DNA from: Aliirhizobium smilacinae | Lineage (GTDB): Bacteria; Pseudomonadota; Alphaproteobacteria; Rhizobiales; Rhizobiaceae | Direction of reading: 5' to 3' | DNA length: 64,000 nucleotides | Assembly: GCF_006335145.1 (NCBI RefSeq) | Contig: NZ_VDMN01000003.1 | Coordinates: forward strand, 62,001 to 126,000 | Shown: positions 32,795 to 45,198 of the stretch, in pieces | Numbering within the stretch: position 1 is the stretch's first letter | Layout: each line of letters begins with the position of its first letter | The notes under the pieces: generated by a model | Seen by the model: only the letters and a program-made list of their open reading frames with translations | Told to the model about the DNA's origin: nothing | Databases searched by the model: none | Program-made: the position numbers and the translations under genes

Positions 32795-35766
32795 GCGCTT
32801 CTTCCAATTCCGGTGCATTCCGCATCAAGGGTGCGGGCCGCCATACGCCGGCTCGCACGGCGCGCTTCACCTTTGATGGCAAGAGCTACACGGCGCTTGA
32901 GGGTGACACGGTTGCGTCCGCGCTTCTGGCGCATGGCGTCCATCTTCTCGGCCGCTCTTTCAAATATCACCGTCCGCGCGGCATCCTGACCGCAGGTCCG
33001 GAAGAGCCGAATGCGCTGCTCGACGTGTCGCGTGATGCCGCCCGCCGCCAGCCGAACGTACGTGCCACGGTGCAGGAAGTGTTCGACGGTGCGAAGATTT
33101 CGTCGCAGAACCGCTGGCCGTCGCTGAGATACGACATCGGCGCTATCAACGATGCGCTCTCGCCGTTCTTTGCTGCCGGTTTCTACTACAAGACATTCAT
33201 GTGGCCGAAGGAAGCTTGGCATAAAATCTACGAGCCGATCATTCGTCGCTCAGCCGGTCTCGGTGTGGCGCCGACGGAAGACGATCCGGATCATTATGCC
33301 AGCCGTTATGTCCATTGTGACGTGCTGGTCGCCGGCGCCGGTGTGGCGGGCCTTACGGCGGCACTTTCCGCTGCCGCGACGGGCAAGACGATCATTCTCG
33401 TCGATGAGCAGCCGGAAGTCGGTGGTGCGCTGCATTACGACGCTTCGACCATGATCGGCGGCCAGAACGGTTACGACTGGGCGCAGGCCGCTGCGGCAAA
33501 GCTGAAGGCGATGCCGAATGTGACGGTGCTGACGCGCACGACCGTGTTCGGTTACTACAATCACGGCTTTCTTGGCCTCGTCGAACGCGTCACCGATCAC
33601 ATCTCGCGTCCGGGCAAGGATGTTCCGCGTGAGCGCCTGTGGCAGGTGCGCAGCAAACAGGTGATCCTCGCCACCGGCTCGATCGAGCGGCATATGGTGT
33701 TCGCCAACAATGACCGCCCCGGTATCATGCTGGCATCGGCTGCGCGCTCATTCCTCAATCATCACGGGGTTGCGGTCGGCAACCGTGTCGGCGTCTATAC
33801 AGCGCATGATTCCGCCTATGAAGCGGCCTTCGACCTGAAACGCGCTGGTGTCTCGATCGCCGCGATCGTCGATAACCGCGACAGGCCGGGCGAGGCGGTG
33901 CTGGCGGAAGCCCGCAAGCTCGGCATCGACGTGTTGGCAGGCCATGCCGTGGTCGATACGTCCGGGCGGCTCAGGATCAATTCGATGACGGTTGCCCGCA
34001 ACGGCAATTTCGATCGCCGCAAGATCAAGGTCGATGCGCTGATCGTCTCGGCCGGCTGGACGCCATCGGTGCATCTGTTTTCGCAATCGCGCGGCAAGCT
34101 GAAATTCGAAGCGGCCAGCCAGCGTTTTCTGCCGGATGTCTATGCGCAGAATTCGATCTCGGTCGGCGCCTGCAACGGCACTGATGATCTCGCCGAACTG
34201 ATCGACGAGGCAATTCTGGCCGGCGGCGGCAGAGTGGCGCTTTCCGGCGAAAACCGCTTCGAATGGACCGGCGGGATGATCGGTGCGGCCGAAGGGGCAG
34301 GGCCGGAAGATGCTGTCAAGGCCTTCGTGGATTTCCAGCATGACGTGACGGCCAAGGATATTTGCCTTGCGGTGCGCGAGGGCATGCATTCGATCGAGCA
34401 TATCAAGCGCTTCACCACCAATGGCATGGCATCCGACCAGGGCAAGCTTTCCAACATGCATGGCTTGGCAATCGCATCAGAAATGCTCGGCCGGCCGATC
34501 CCGCAGGTCGGGCTGACGACCTTCCGCGCGCCTTATACGCCCGTCACTTACGGCACGCTGATCAACCATTCGCGCGGCGATCTGTTCGATCCGGCGCGCA
34601 AGACGCCGATGCATGCGCTCGAAGAGGCTGAAGGTGCCGAATTCGAGGATGTCGGCAACTGGAAACGTGCCTGGTATTTTCCCAGGCGCGGCGAGGACAT
34701 GCATTCCGCCGTCAACCGCGAATGCAAGACGGTGCGCGATGTGGCCGGCGTGTTCGATGCCTCGACGCTCGGCAAGATCGAGGTGGTCGGGCCGGATGCG
34801 GCGCAGTTCCTCAATCTGCTTTATACCAATGCCTGGGACACGCTGAAGCCCGGCAAATGCCGTTACGGCATCATGACCCGCGAGGATGGCTTCATCTATG
34901 ACGACGGCGTCGTCGGCCGATTGGCGGAAGACCGTTTCCATGTGACGACCACGACCGGCGGTGCGCCGCGCGTGCTCAATCATATGGAAGACTATCTGCA
35001 GACGGAATTCCCGCATCTTAAGGTCTGGCTCACTTCGACCACCGAACAATGGGCCGTGATCGCGGTGCAGGGGCCGAAGGCGCGCGAGATCATCGAGCCT
35101 TTCGTCGAAGGGCAGGATCTGTCCAACGAGGCCTTCCCGCATATGAGCGTTGCGGAATGCACCGTCATGGGCGTGCCGGCGCGGCTGTTCCGCGTCTCGT
35201 TCACCGGCGAGGTCGGTTACGAAATCAACGTGCCGGCCGATTACGGTGCGGCGGTGTGGAAGGCCGTCTGGGTACGGGCCGAAAGCATGGGCGCCTGCCT
35301 TTACGGCACCGAGACCATGCATGTGCTGCGCGCCGAAAAGGGCTATATCATCGTAGGTCAGGACACGGACGGAACGGTGACGCCGGACGATGCCGGTTAC
35401 GGCTGGGCGGTCTCCAAGAAGAAGGCCGATTTCGTCGGTATTCGTGGGCTCAAGCGTCCCGATCTGGCGCGCGAAGGCCGCAAGCAGCTTGTCGGTCTTT
35501 TGACCAAGGACCCGAAGGAAGTACTGGAAGAGGGTGGGCAGATCGTTGCCGATCCGAACCAGCCGAAGCCGATGACCATGCTCGGCCACGTCACTTCGTC
35601 CTACTGGTCGGAAAATCTCGGCCGGTCGATCGCCATTGCGCTGGTGGCCGGTGGGCGCGCGAAGGTGGGCGAAACGCTCTACGTGCCGATGGCGGACAAG
35701 ACGATCGCTGTCGAAGTGACCGGCATGGTATTTGTCGACAAGGAAGGAGGCCGGATCAATGGCTGA
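32791..35766 (+). CDS. soxA: sarcosine oxidase subunit alpha
   Basis: This 991-residue subunit has an N-terminal ferredoxin-like fold (FTFDGKSYTALEGDTVASAL, about 28-47), a dinucleotide-binding domain (VLVAGAGVAGLTAALSAA, about 179-196) for NAD+, and a C-terminal glycine-cleavage T-like (GcvT) domain from about 600 onward (RCEC-type start, FTGEVGYEINVP near 807). The last domain transfers the methyl carbon to tetrahydrofolate, giving 5,10-methylene-THF. It overlaps soxD by 4 nt and soxG by 8 nt. Length is standard (about 965-1000). Confidence 0.95.
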   Translation: MSASSNSGAFRIKGAGRHTPARTARFTFDGKSYTALEGDTVASALLAHGVHLLGRSFKYHRPRGILTAGPEEPNALLDVSRDAARRQPNVRATVQEVFDGAKISSQNRWPSLRYDIGAINDALSPFFAAGFYYKTFMWPKEAWHKIYEPIIRRSAGLGVAPTEDDPDHYASRYVHCDVLVAGAGVAGLTAALSAAATGKTIILVDEQPEVGGALHYDASTMIGGQNGYDWAQAAAAKLKAMPNVTVLTRTTVFGYYNHGFLGLVERVTDHISRPGKDVPRERLWQVRSKQVILATGSIERHMVFANNDRPGIMLASAARSFLNHHGVAVGNRVGVYTAHDSAYEAAFDLKRAGVSIAAIVDNRDRPGEAVLAEARKLGIDVLAGHAVVDTSGRLRINSMTVARNGNFDRRKIKVDALIVSAGWTPSVHLFSQSRGKLKFEAASQRFLPDVYAQNSISVGACNGTDDLAELIDEAILAGGGRVALSGENRFEWTGGMIGAAEGAGPEDAVKAFVDFQHDVTAKDICLAVREGMHSIEHIKRFTTNGMASDQGKLSNMHGLAIASEMLGRPIPQVGLTTFRAPYTPVTYGTLINHSRGDLFDPARKTPMHALEEAEGAEFEDVGNWKRAWYFPRRGEDMHSAVNRECKTVRDVAGVFDASTLGKIEVVGPDAAQFLNLLYTNAWDTLKPGKCRYGIMTREDGFIYDDGVVGRLAEDRFHVTTTTGGAPRVLNHMEDYLQTEFPHLKVWLTSTTEQWAVIAVQGPKAREIIEPFVEGQDLSNEAFPHMSVAECTVMGVPARLFRVSFTGEVGYEINVPADYGAAVWKAVWVRAESMGACLYGTETMHVLRAEKGYIIVGQDTDGTVTPDDAGYGWAVSKKKADFVGIRGLKRPDLAREGRKQLVGLLTKDPKEVLEEGGQIVADPNQPKPMTMLGHVTSSYWSENLGRSIAIALVAGGRAKVGETLYVPMADKTIAVEVTGMVFVDKEGGRING

Positions 35767-36319
35767 GCTTGGTTCCCATATCGCAACCCGTAGCCTTCCG
35801 CTTTCCGGCGTCCATGGTGGCTCGTCCATGGTTCGGCTGGAACCGGCGGCCCCGGCCAGCCGTATTTCGCTGCGCGTACGGGCCGAGGATGTTCCGGCCT
35901 TGTCGAGCGCGCTCGGCGTCGATCTGCCGGTGAAGCCGAAGACCTCCGCTTATGCCAACGGCCGCACGGCACTCTGGCTCGGGCCGGACGAATGGCTGGT
36001 GATCGACGAAGGTGAAAGCGGGCTGATGACCGCTGCCGCCAATTCCGGCGTGCTGCATTCGGCGACGGACGTGTCTCACCGCAATACGGCGATCCTCGTT
36101 TCCGGGCCGGGGGCTGCGGCTGCCATCAATGCCGGTTGCTCGCAGGATCTGTCGCTTGACGTCTTTCCGGTCGGCGCCTGCTCGCGCACGTTGTTCGGCA
36201 AGGTGGAGATTGTGTTGCTCAGGACCGCAGAGGATGCTTTCCGGGTGGAAGTCTGGCGGTCGTTTTCCGACTATGCCTTCGGCCTTCTGTCAGAGGGCGC
36301 AAGGGACGCGGCGCTTTAG
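35759..36319 (+). CDS. soxG: sarcosine oxidase subunit gamma
   Basis: This 186-residue subunit starts MAELGSHIATRSLPLSG, overlapping soxA by 8 nt. It has the gamma/GcvT-like fold with ALWLGPDEWLVI and RTLFGKVEIVLLRT, and helps bind the folate domain of alpha. ATG 35759 (GGAGG upstream inside soxA) is preferred over 35732. It completes soxBDAG; unlike many loci, no purU, folD or glyA follows. A repeat and a T-rich terminator come after it. Confidence 0.93.
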   Translation: MAELGSHIATRSLPLSGVHGGSSMVRLEPAAPASRISLRVRAEDVPALSSALGVDLPVKPKTSAYANGRTALWLGPDEWLVIDEGESGLMTAAANSGVLHSATDVSHRNTAILVSGPGAAAAINAGCSQDLSLDVFPVGACSRTLFGKVEIVLLRTAEDAFRVEVWRSFSDYAFGLLSEGARDAAL

Positions 36320-36330
36320 ATCGGTCTACG

Positions 36331-36372
36331 CAATTCCGGACGCAAAACCGGTTTCCACTTTTGCTGGAATTG
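36331..36372. repeat. rhizobial short intergenic palindromic repeat
   Basis: CAATTCC...GGAATTG flank a core with GGACGCAAAACCGG and CACTTTTGC. I recognise this arrangement (GTCCGG/AAAACCG/CACTTTT/GGAATTG) as a short palindromic element found many times in Rhizobiaceae intergenic regions. A shorter relative lies at 63291. Confidence 0.55.
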
Positions 36373-36430
36373 ATTTAGGCATCGGGTCTTCGACCATAGC
36401 CTAACTTGATCTTGCCCAGGCAATATCGCA

Positions 36431-36459
36431 CCCTCCCGGATCAAAACGGGAGGGTTTTT
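36431..36459 (+). terminator. rho-independent terminator after soxG
   Basis: CCCTCCCG pairs perfectly with CGGGAGGG over an 8-nt loop, followed by TTTTT. Its right arm also serves as the Shine-Dalgarno of the next frame, whose ATG is at 36461. Confidence 0.8.
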
Positions 36460-36460
36460 C

Positions 36461-36766
36461 ATGCTGGAAATTCAATGGATTTTGCTTGGCCTTATCGCCG
36501 CGATTGCTGGCGGAGGTGTTGCGGCGAAGCTGTCCGGCATCGAGTTGTGGAAAGGCGTTTTGGTCGGCGGCGCGGCGGCGGTCGCGGCACTGCTGGCCGC
36601 TTTCGCACCCGGCATCGATCGTAACCTCACCATGCCGATGGCGGGGCTGATTGCAGCCGGGATCGCGGGTTCAGCGGTTGGGCTGACCGCGTCGCGAACC
36701 GCGCCGCTGGTGATCGGGGCAGCGGTTCCGCCACTCCTTGGTTTGCTGATGCTCGACATAGGCTGA
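36461..36766 (+). CDS. small hydrophobic membrane protein
   Basis: This 101-residue protein has about four hydrophobic segments rich in Gly and Ala (5-25, 32-47, 58-75, 81-98). No family is recognised. The ATG at 36461 lies 1 nt after a T-run of an intrinsic terminator; GGGAGGG of that hairpin is 6 nt upstream and would be the ribosome site. Either translation needs the hairpin to open, or transcription begins elsewhere. An internal start with no ribosome site is less likely. Confidence 0.6.
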   Translation: MLEIQWILLGLIAAIAGGGVAAKLSGIELWKGVLVGGAAAVAALLAAFAPGIDRNLTMPMAGLIAAGIAGSAVGLTASRTAPLVIGAAVPPLLGLLMLDIG

Positions 36767-36838
36767 CCGGCACATCGCTCTTGCGGTCGCGCTTTTCATG
36801 TCGCTATCTGTATCCAGATAAAGCTTTGGGAGGAGCTC

Positions 36839-37966
36839 GTGAAGATACGTGCAGCCGTGCTGCGGCAATCGCTTGTCCTGCCGCCCTTTGCGGTCAGCCG
36901 GCCGCTGTCGATTGAAGAGCTGGATCTCGATCCTCCGGGACGCGAGGAGATCCTTGTACGCATCGGTGCGGCGGGGCTTTGCCATTCCGATCTATCCGTC
37001 ATCAATGGCGATCGCCCGAGGCCGATGCCGATGGCGCTCGGCCATGAGGCTGCCGGCACGGTGGAGGCCATTGGTGCGGGCGTCCATGACCTGCTGCCGG
37101 GTGATTATGTGGTGATGAGTTTCGTGCCGAGCTGCGGTCATTGCCTTCCCTGCGCCGAAGGGCGTCCGGCGCTTTGCGTGCCCGGCGCAGACGCTAACGG
37201 CAAGGGGGTGCTGCTGTCTGGAGAACGGCGGCTGGTTTGTGACGAGGTTCCGGTCAACCATCACCTCGGCGTTTCCGGCTTTGCCACGCATGCGGTGGTG
37301 TCGCGCCACTCGGCGATAAAGATCGATCGCGAGCTTCCGTTCGCGGAAGCGGTATTGTTCGGTTGCGCGGTGCTGACGGGAGTGGGGGCGGTCGTCAACA
37401 CCTGCAAAGTGCAGCCGGGACAGAGTGTCGCCGTCATCGGCCTCGGCGGTGTTGGTCTTGCCGCGGTTCTGGGCGCGCTTGCGAGCGGCGCCGAACGCGT
37501 GATCGCCATCGATCTGGCACCGGCAAAGCTCGAGGTTGCTCTTAAGCTCGGTGCCACCGACGTCTTTCTGGCTAGCGATGAGGATGTGGTGGAGAAGATC
37601 CGCGAAACGACAGGTGGTGGCGTCGATCATGCGCTTGAAATGGCCGGCTCGACCCGAGCCTTTGATCTCGCATACCGTATTACCCGCCGGGGAGGGACGA
37701 CGGCCACGGCAGGCCTTGCGAACCCGGTCAGTCAGTTTGCTATCCCGGCGGTCAGTCTTGTGGCAGAGGAACGGCGCGTACTCGGTAGTTACCTCGGAGG
37801 ATGCGTGCCCAGCCGCGATATCCCGCGCTTCATCGGCCTCTATCGGCGCGGAAAGCTGCCAGTGGACCGGCTTCTGTCATCGACCGGACGGCTGGAACAG
37901 ATCAACGAGGCTTTCGACCTGTTGCACGAGGGCAAGGTCATTCGCCACGTGATCACCTTCGATTAG
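36839..37966 (+). CDS. zinc-dependent alcohol dehydrogenase
   Basis: This 375-residue protein starts at GTG 36839, with GGGAGGAG 4-10 nt upstream. It has catalytic zinc ligands in GLCHSD and GHEAAG, the structural zinc Cys cluster CGHCLPCAEGRPALC, and NAD-binding VIGLGGVGLAA. It resembles class III / aryl or medium-chain alcohol dehydrogenases. Being downstream of soxBDAG, it might handle an aldehyde or a formaldehyde adduct, but a terminator lies between and its substrate is unknown. Its end overlaps the convergent MaoC gene by 4 nt. Confidence 0.92.
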   Translation: MKIRAAVLRQSLVLPPFAVSRPLSIEELDLDPPGREEILVRIGAAGLCHSDLSVINGDRPRPMPMALGHEAAGTVEAIGAGVHDLLPGDYVVMSFVPSCGHCLPCAEGRPALCVPGADANGKGVLLSGERRLVCDEVPVNHHLGVSGFATHAVVSRHSAIKIDRELPFAEAVLFGCAVLTGVGAVVNTCKVQPGQSVAVIGLGGVGLAAVLGALASGAERVIAIDLAPAKLEVALKLGATDVFLASDEDVVEKIRETTGGGVDHALEMAGSTRAFDLAYRITRRGGTTATAGLANPVSQFAIPAVSLVAEERRVLGSYLGGCVPSRDIPRFIGLYRRGKLPVDRLLSSTGRLEQINEAFDLLHEGKVIRHVITFD

Positions 37967-38448
37967 ACCCCTTCGGGCCGATCCTTGGGGTCGAACTGGA
38001 CGATGGTAATCCAATTGGCCGTGAGTGCCGGCTTCTTTTCGCCCTCGACCTCGACGGAGACGTCATAGCTTGTCATCAACATGCCGGCGCCGCGGAAGCG
38101 GCATTCCGACAAGGTGAAGTGTCCACGCACGCGGGCGCCCGATTTGACCGGCGACATGAAGCGGACGCGATCAAATCCGTAATTGATGCCCATTGTCTGT
38201 TCGCGGATTTTCGGCACTGTGCCGAAGTTCATCGCAGAAAGCAGGGACAAGGTCAGAAAACCATGTGCGATCGTGCCGCCGAAGGGGCTTTCCGCTGCCG
38301 CTCGCTCAGGGTCGACGTGGATGAATTGATGGTCGAGCGTGGCATCGGCGAACTGGTTGATCATCGTCTGGTCAACGGTGATCCACTCGGAGATGCCGAG
38401 TTCCTGGCCCACAAGTCCTGGCACGTCCGCCAGCGAAATCTCACGCAT
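37963..38448 (-). CDS. MaoC family dehydratase
   Basis: This 161-residue hotdog-fold enzyme has the hydratase-2 motif: FADATLDHQFIHVDPERA with D and H for enoyl-CoA hydration, then GTIAHGFLTLSLL. It should add water to an enoyl thioester. Length fits a single hotdog domain. It lies 51 nt after glgX on the same strand but has no role in glycogen, so it is probably an independent gene at the operon end. Its end overlaps the alcohol dehydrogenase by 4 nt. Confidence 0.92.
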   Translation of the reverse strand: MREISLADVPGLVGQELGISEWITVDQTMINQFADATLDHQFIHVDPERAAAESPFGGTIAHGFLTLSLLSAMNFGTVPKIREQTMGINYGFDRVRFMSPVKSGARVRGHFTLSECRFRGAGMLMTSYDVSVEVEGEKKPALTANWITIVQFDPKDRPEGV

Positions 38449-38499
38449 TCAGCACACCGTTCTTGTCGTCGTTTGAAGCATTGCCCGTGGGTCGCAGCC

Positions 38500-40449
38500 T
38501 CACCCTTTCAGGCAGAAGCATACGGAGCGGGAAGGAAGGAAGTTGGTCCAAGGCTTGCCGGAAATCAGATCCTGCCAGCCGCTGCCGGGCAGGTTAAACT
38601 CAGCCTCTTCATGAGCCCGGTTGAAGAGGATTGCAAGACGAGTCGAGATGCCCGATGTGCGGTCGTCTGTCTTAAGGCTCATGCCGATCAGCCGGATTTC
38701 GGCATTTTCCCAGTCGGAAACCTGCATGGGAGACCCCGATGGTGCCAGCCATTCGACATCGTCATTTCCGGTGAAGAAGTCCGTTTCGGAAAACACCGAA
38801 AAGCGCTGGCGGATTTTCGCCAGCAGCGCCGTGTGGCGGATCAGCTCCGTGTCCAGCTCTTCCCAGTCCATCCAGGTGATTTCATTGTCCTGGCAATAGG
38901 CATTGTTGTTGCCGCGCTGCGACCGGCCGGCCTCATCGCCCATGGTCAGCATGATCGTGCCACGGCTGGCAAACAGCGTTGAAAGCAGTGCGCGGACATC
39001 GCAGCGTCGGCGCTCCTGTATCGCGGAATCTGTGGTCAGGCCTTCCGCGCCGTTGTTCCAGGATAGATTTTCGTTGTGGCCGTCGCGGTTATCCTCGCCA
39101 TTGGCATCGTTGTGCTTGTGCTCATGCGAGACGAGGTCGAAGAGCGTGAAGCCGTCATGGGCGGCGAGAAAGTTGACGCTGCGGGTGCGGCCGGATTTTT
39201 CGAAAATATCGGAGGAGCCTGCAAGCCGTGTCGCAAGCGCGCCGGTCATCCACTGATCGCCGCGCCAGTAACGGCGCAGGTCGTCGCGGGTGCGGTCATT
39301 CCATTCGAGGAAGGGCTCGGGGAAATTGCCGAGCTGGTAACCTCCGGGGCCGATGTCCCAAGGCTCGGCGATGAAGACGCGATCCTTCAGCAGGTCATCG
39401 GACAACATTGCTGTCAGCGTGGCGCCGTTCGGATCGAAACCTTCTGCGGTGCGTCCGACCACGGGGGCGAGGTCGAAACGGAAACCATCGATGCCTGCAT
39501 GAACGACGAAATGGCGCAGCGTATCGATGATCAGTTGTCGGACGACCGGATGATCGGCTGCGACCGTGTTGCCGGTTCCGGTGTCGTTGACCAGTTCTCC
39601 CGCGTCATGCGGCAGATGGCGGTAATAGGCGAGATTGTCGAGGCCGCGCATGGACAGCGTTGCGCCATAACGGTCACTCTCACCGGTGTGGTTGAAGACG
39701 AGATCGAGGATGGTGCCGATGCCGGCTTCATGCAGTTTCGCGACGGCCTCGCGAAGCTCCGTCATGCCGCCGGGGCAGAGACGCGGATCGAGCGCCATGA
39801 AGGCCACTGGGTTGTAGCCCCAACCATTGGTGAGACCGAGCGGCGGCAGATGGCGCTCATCGATCCATGCGGTGATCGGCATGAGTTCGATTGCATCGAC
39901 GCCGATCGTCTTGAGATGGGTGATGATCGCCGGATGAGCGAGTGCGGCGACGGTACCGCGAATCTCTTCCGGTATATCCGGATGCAATATGGTGAAGGGT
40001 TTGACTGCGATCTCGTAAATGAAACCACCGGTCGGCAGGAGCGGAGCCGCCTTGTCCGCCTCGGCGTCTTCCGTCACGATCGCGCGTGGAACGAGGTTGG
40101 CGGTATCCAGCTCGTAGGTGGCGAGATCGTGGTCGGCCTGGAACGGACGGTCGAGTTCCTTTGCGTAAGGATCGACCAGAAGTTTTGACGGATCGAACCA
40201 CAGTCCCTTGTCCGGATCATATGGTCCGTAAGCGCGGTAGCCGTAACGTTGACCCACGCCTAGGTCTTTTACCGAGACGCGATGGATGTCGCCGGCGTCG
40301 CGAAGCATCTGGTGGCGAGCTGTTTCGTTGCCGCTTTCGGCATCGAACAGGCAGAGTTCGATTTTTTCTGCGGACGCGGACCAGACGGCGAAATCCACGC
40401 CGGTCGGAGTGAGAGTGGCGCCGAGTTTTAATGCCGTTGAAGCAGGCAT
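38500..40449 (-). CDS. glgX: glycogen debranching enzyme
   Basis: This 649-residue GH13 enzyme has an N-terminal CBM48 (GATLTPTGVDFAVWSASA) and a TIM-barrel with the nucleophile in DGFRFDLAPVV, the acid in FIAEPWDIGPGGY and the third acidic residue in FLAAHDGFTLFDLV. It removes alpha-1,6 branches left by GlgP. ATG 40449 was chosen; the in-frame extension to 40509 overlaps the Imm40-like gene. It is the last glycogen gene of the - strand operon. Confidence 0.95.
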   Translation of the reverse strand: MPASTALKLGATLTPTGVDFAVWSASAEKIELCLFDAESGNETARHQMLRDAGDIHRVSVKDLGVGQRYGYRAYGPYDPDKGLWFDPSKLLVDPYAKELDRPFQADHDLATYELDTANLVPRAIVTEDAEADKAAPLLPTGGFIYEIAVKPFTILHPDIPEEIRGTVAALAHPAIITHLKTIGVDAIELMPITAWIDERHLPPLGLTNGWGYNPVAFMALDPRLCPGGMTELREAVAKLHEAGIGTILDLVFNHTGESDRYGATLSMRGLDNLAYYRHLPHDAGELVNDTGTGNTVAADHPVVRQLIIDTLRHFVVHAGIDGFRFDLAPVVGRTAEGFDPNGATLTAMLSDDLLKDRVFIAEPWDIGPGGYQLGNFPEPFLEWNDRTRDDLRRYWRGDQWMTGALATRLAGSSDIFEKSGRTRSVNFLAAHDGFTLFDLVSHEHKHNDANGEDNRDGHNENLSWNNGAEGLTTDSAIQERRRCDVRALLSTLFASRGTIMLTMGDEAGRSQRGNNNAYCQDNEITWMDWEELDTELIRHTALLAKIRQRFSVFSETDFFTGNDDVEWLAPSGSPMQVSDWENAEIRLIGMSLKTDDRTSGISTRLAILFNRAHEEAEFNLPGSGWQDLISGKPWTNFLPSRSVCFCLKG

Positions 40450-40480
40450 GCCGTCAGACCTCTTCTCGAAAAAATGAACA

Positions 40481-40825
40481 TCAGGCGCATGGTGTCCGCA
40501 ACGGTACAATTACGAAAAAAGGCGGGGACTCGCCCTCGGGATAGGCTTCGACGTAGCCGATAGCGGCGTTGATGCTGCGATTGACAAATACGTCATTGCG
40601 CTCGTGTTCAACGGGATCGCAATGCCAATTGTCATAGGTGTGCTCGAACCTGCCGGATTGAAATACCAATAAATCTCCGCCGAGGACGCCAATCCCGCGC
40701 TTTCGAAGTTCCGCCAATGCAGAAAGAGCTTCCGGGCGGCTGAGCGCCCAGTTGCGGTGTTCAGGGAAAAGTGGCCGACCGATCGATAATATCGCGTCGA
40801 TTTCGGCGGACCAGGCAATGATCAT
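40481..40825 (-). CDS. Imm40-like protein within the glycogen operon
   Basis: This 114-residue soluble protein has GVLGGDLLVFQSG (GGD motif about 48-50) and a tryptophan in DNWHCDP, the features described for Imm40, a predicted immunity family of polymorphic toxin systems. A conserved-looking SINAAIGYVEAYPEGESP follows. No toxin gene is adjacent. It lies 7 nt after pgm and 31 nt before glgX. ATG 40825 has no good ribosome site; ATG 40855, overlapping pgm, has a better AGGG. Family call is tentative; a housekeeping role is also possible. Confidence 0.6.
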   Translation of the reverse strand: MIIAWSAEIDAILSIGRPLFPEHRNWALSRPEALSALAELRKRGIGVLGGDLLVFQSGRFEHTYDNWHCDPVEHERNDVFVNRSINAAIGYVEAYPEGESPPFFVIVPLRTPCA

Positions 40826-40832
40826 TTTGCTA

Positions 40833-43920
<3,088 letters not shown>

Positions 43921-43921
<1 letters not shown>

Positions 43922-45186
43922 CACAAATCCAACTTGTCGATCATCTTCTGGGTTATCAGGCAGATGCCGCTTTCGGTGCGGCGGAAGCGTTTCGCGTCGA
44001 GTTCCGGATCCTCGCCGACGATCAGCCCTTCGGGGATGGTGACGCCATGATCGATGACGACATCGCGAAGCTGGGCGCGGCGGCCGATCCTGACATTCGG
44101 CAGCACGACGGCGCCTTCGAGCTTCGAATACGAATTGGCCCGCACGCCGGTGAAGAGCAGGCTGCGATTGAGAGATGAACCGGAGATGATGCAGTCACCG
44201 GAAATGACGGAGGAGGTCGCCGAGCCACGGCGCTTTTCGTCGTCGTGGACGAACTTTGCCGGTGCGGTGATTTCCGCATAGGTCCAGATCGGCCAGGACT
44301 TGTCGTAGAGGTCGAGGCCGGGAACGATTTCGGTCAGGTCGATATTGGCCTGCCAATAGGCGTCGATCGTGCCTGCATCGCGCCAGTAGGGTTCGCGTTC
44401 GTAGTCGGAGCGGACGCAGCTGTCGGCGAAGCGGTGAGCAACCGCCTTACCGTGTTCGACGATATAGGGAATGATGTCCTTGCCGAAATCGCGGCTGGAG
44501 CCGGCGACTTCAGCATCACGTTTCAGGGCCTCGATCAGGAATTTCGTGTGAAAAACGTAGATGCCCATCGAGGCGAGGGCAAAATTCGGATTGCCGGGAA
44601 TGCCCGGCGGATCGGCCGGCTTCTCGACGAAATCGATGATCTCGTCCTTCTCGTTGACATGCATGACGCCGAAGCCGGTCGCTTCCATGCGCGGCACTTC
44701 CAGGCAACCGACGGTGACGTCGGCACCGGAGTTGACGTGCTGTTGCAGCATCAACTCGTAGTCCATCTTGTAGACATGGTCGCCCGCCAGGATGACCATG
44801 TATTCGGTGGCATAACCCTCGATGATGTCGATGTTTTGGAAGACGGCATCGGCGGTGCCTTCGTACCACTGCGTCTCGGAGACGCGTTGGGAGGCGGGCA
44901 GGATATCGAAGCTTTCGTTTCGCTCGGGGCGGAAGAAGTTCCAGCCGCGCTGCATGTGGCGGATGAGCGAGTGGGCCTTGTACTGGGTGGCGACGCCGAT
45001 GCGGCGAATGCCCGAGTTCAGGGCATTGGAAAGGGCGAAATCGATGATGCGGGCCTTGCCGCCGAAATAGACGGCGGGCTTGGCGCGCCGGTCGGTCAGT
45101 TCCTTGAGGCGGCTTCCGCGTCCTCCGGCCAGAACATAGGCCATGGCATCACGCGACAGGGGCTGGATGCGTTGTTTATCGTTCAT
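43921..45186 (-). CDS. glgC: glucose-1-phosphate adenylyltransferase
   Basis: This 421-residue enzyme makes ADP-glucose from ATP and glucose-1-P, the committed step. It has [19 protein letters not shown] for ATP and regulator binding and [16 protein letters not shown], then VEKPADPP for the sugar site, and a C-terminal left-handed helix. GGGAGGAG precedes the ATG. Allosteric activation by fructose-6-P or pyruvate is known for the rhizobial type. It lies 12 nt after glgB. Confidence 0.96.
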
Positions 45187-45198
45187 GATTCTCCTCCC

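Noticed and set aside
34477-35829. 450-codon - strand frame opposite soxA
   Set aside because: Antisense shadow; no domain or ribosome site.
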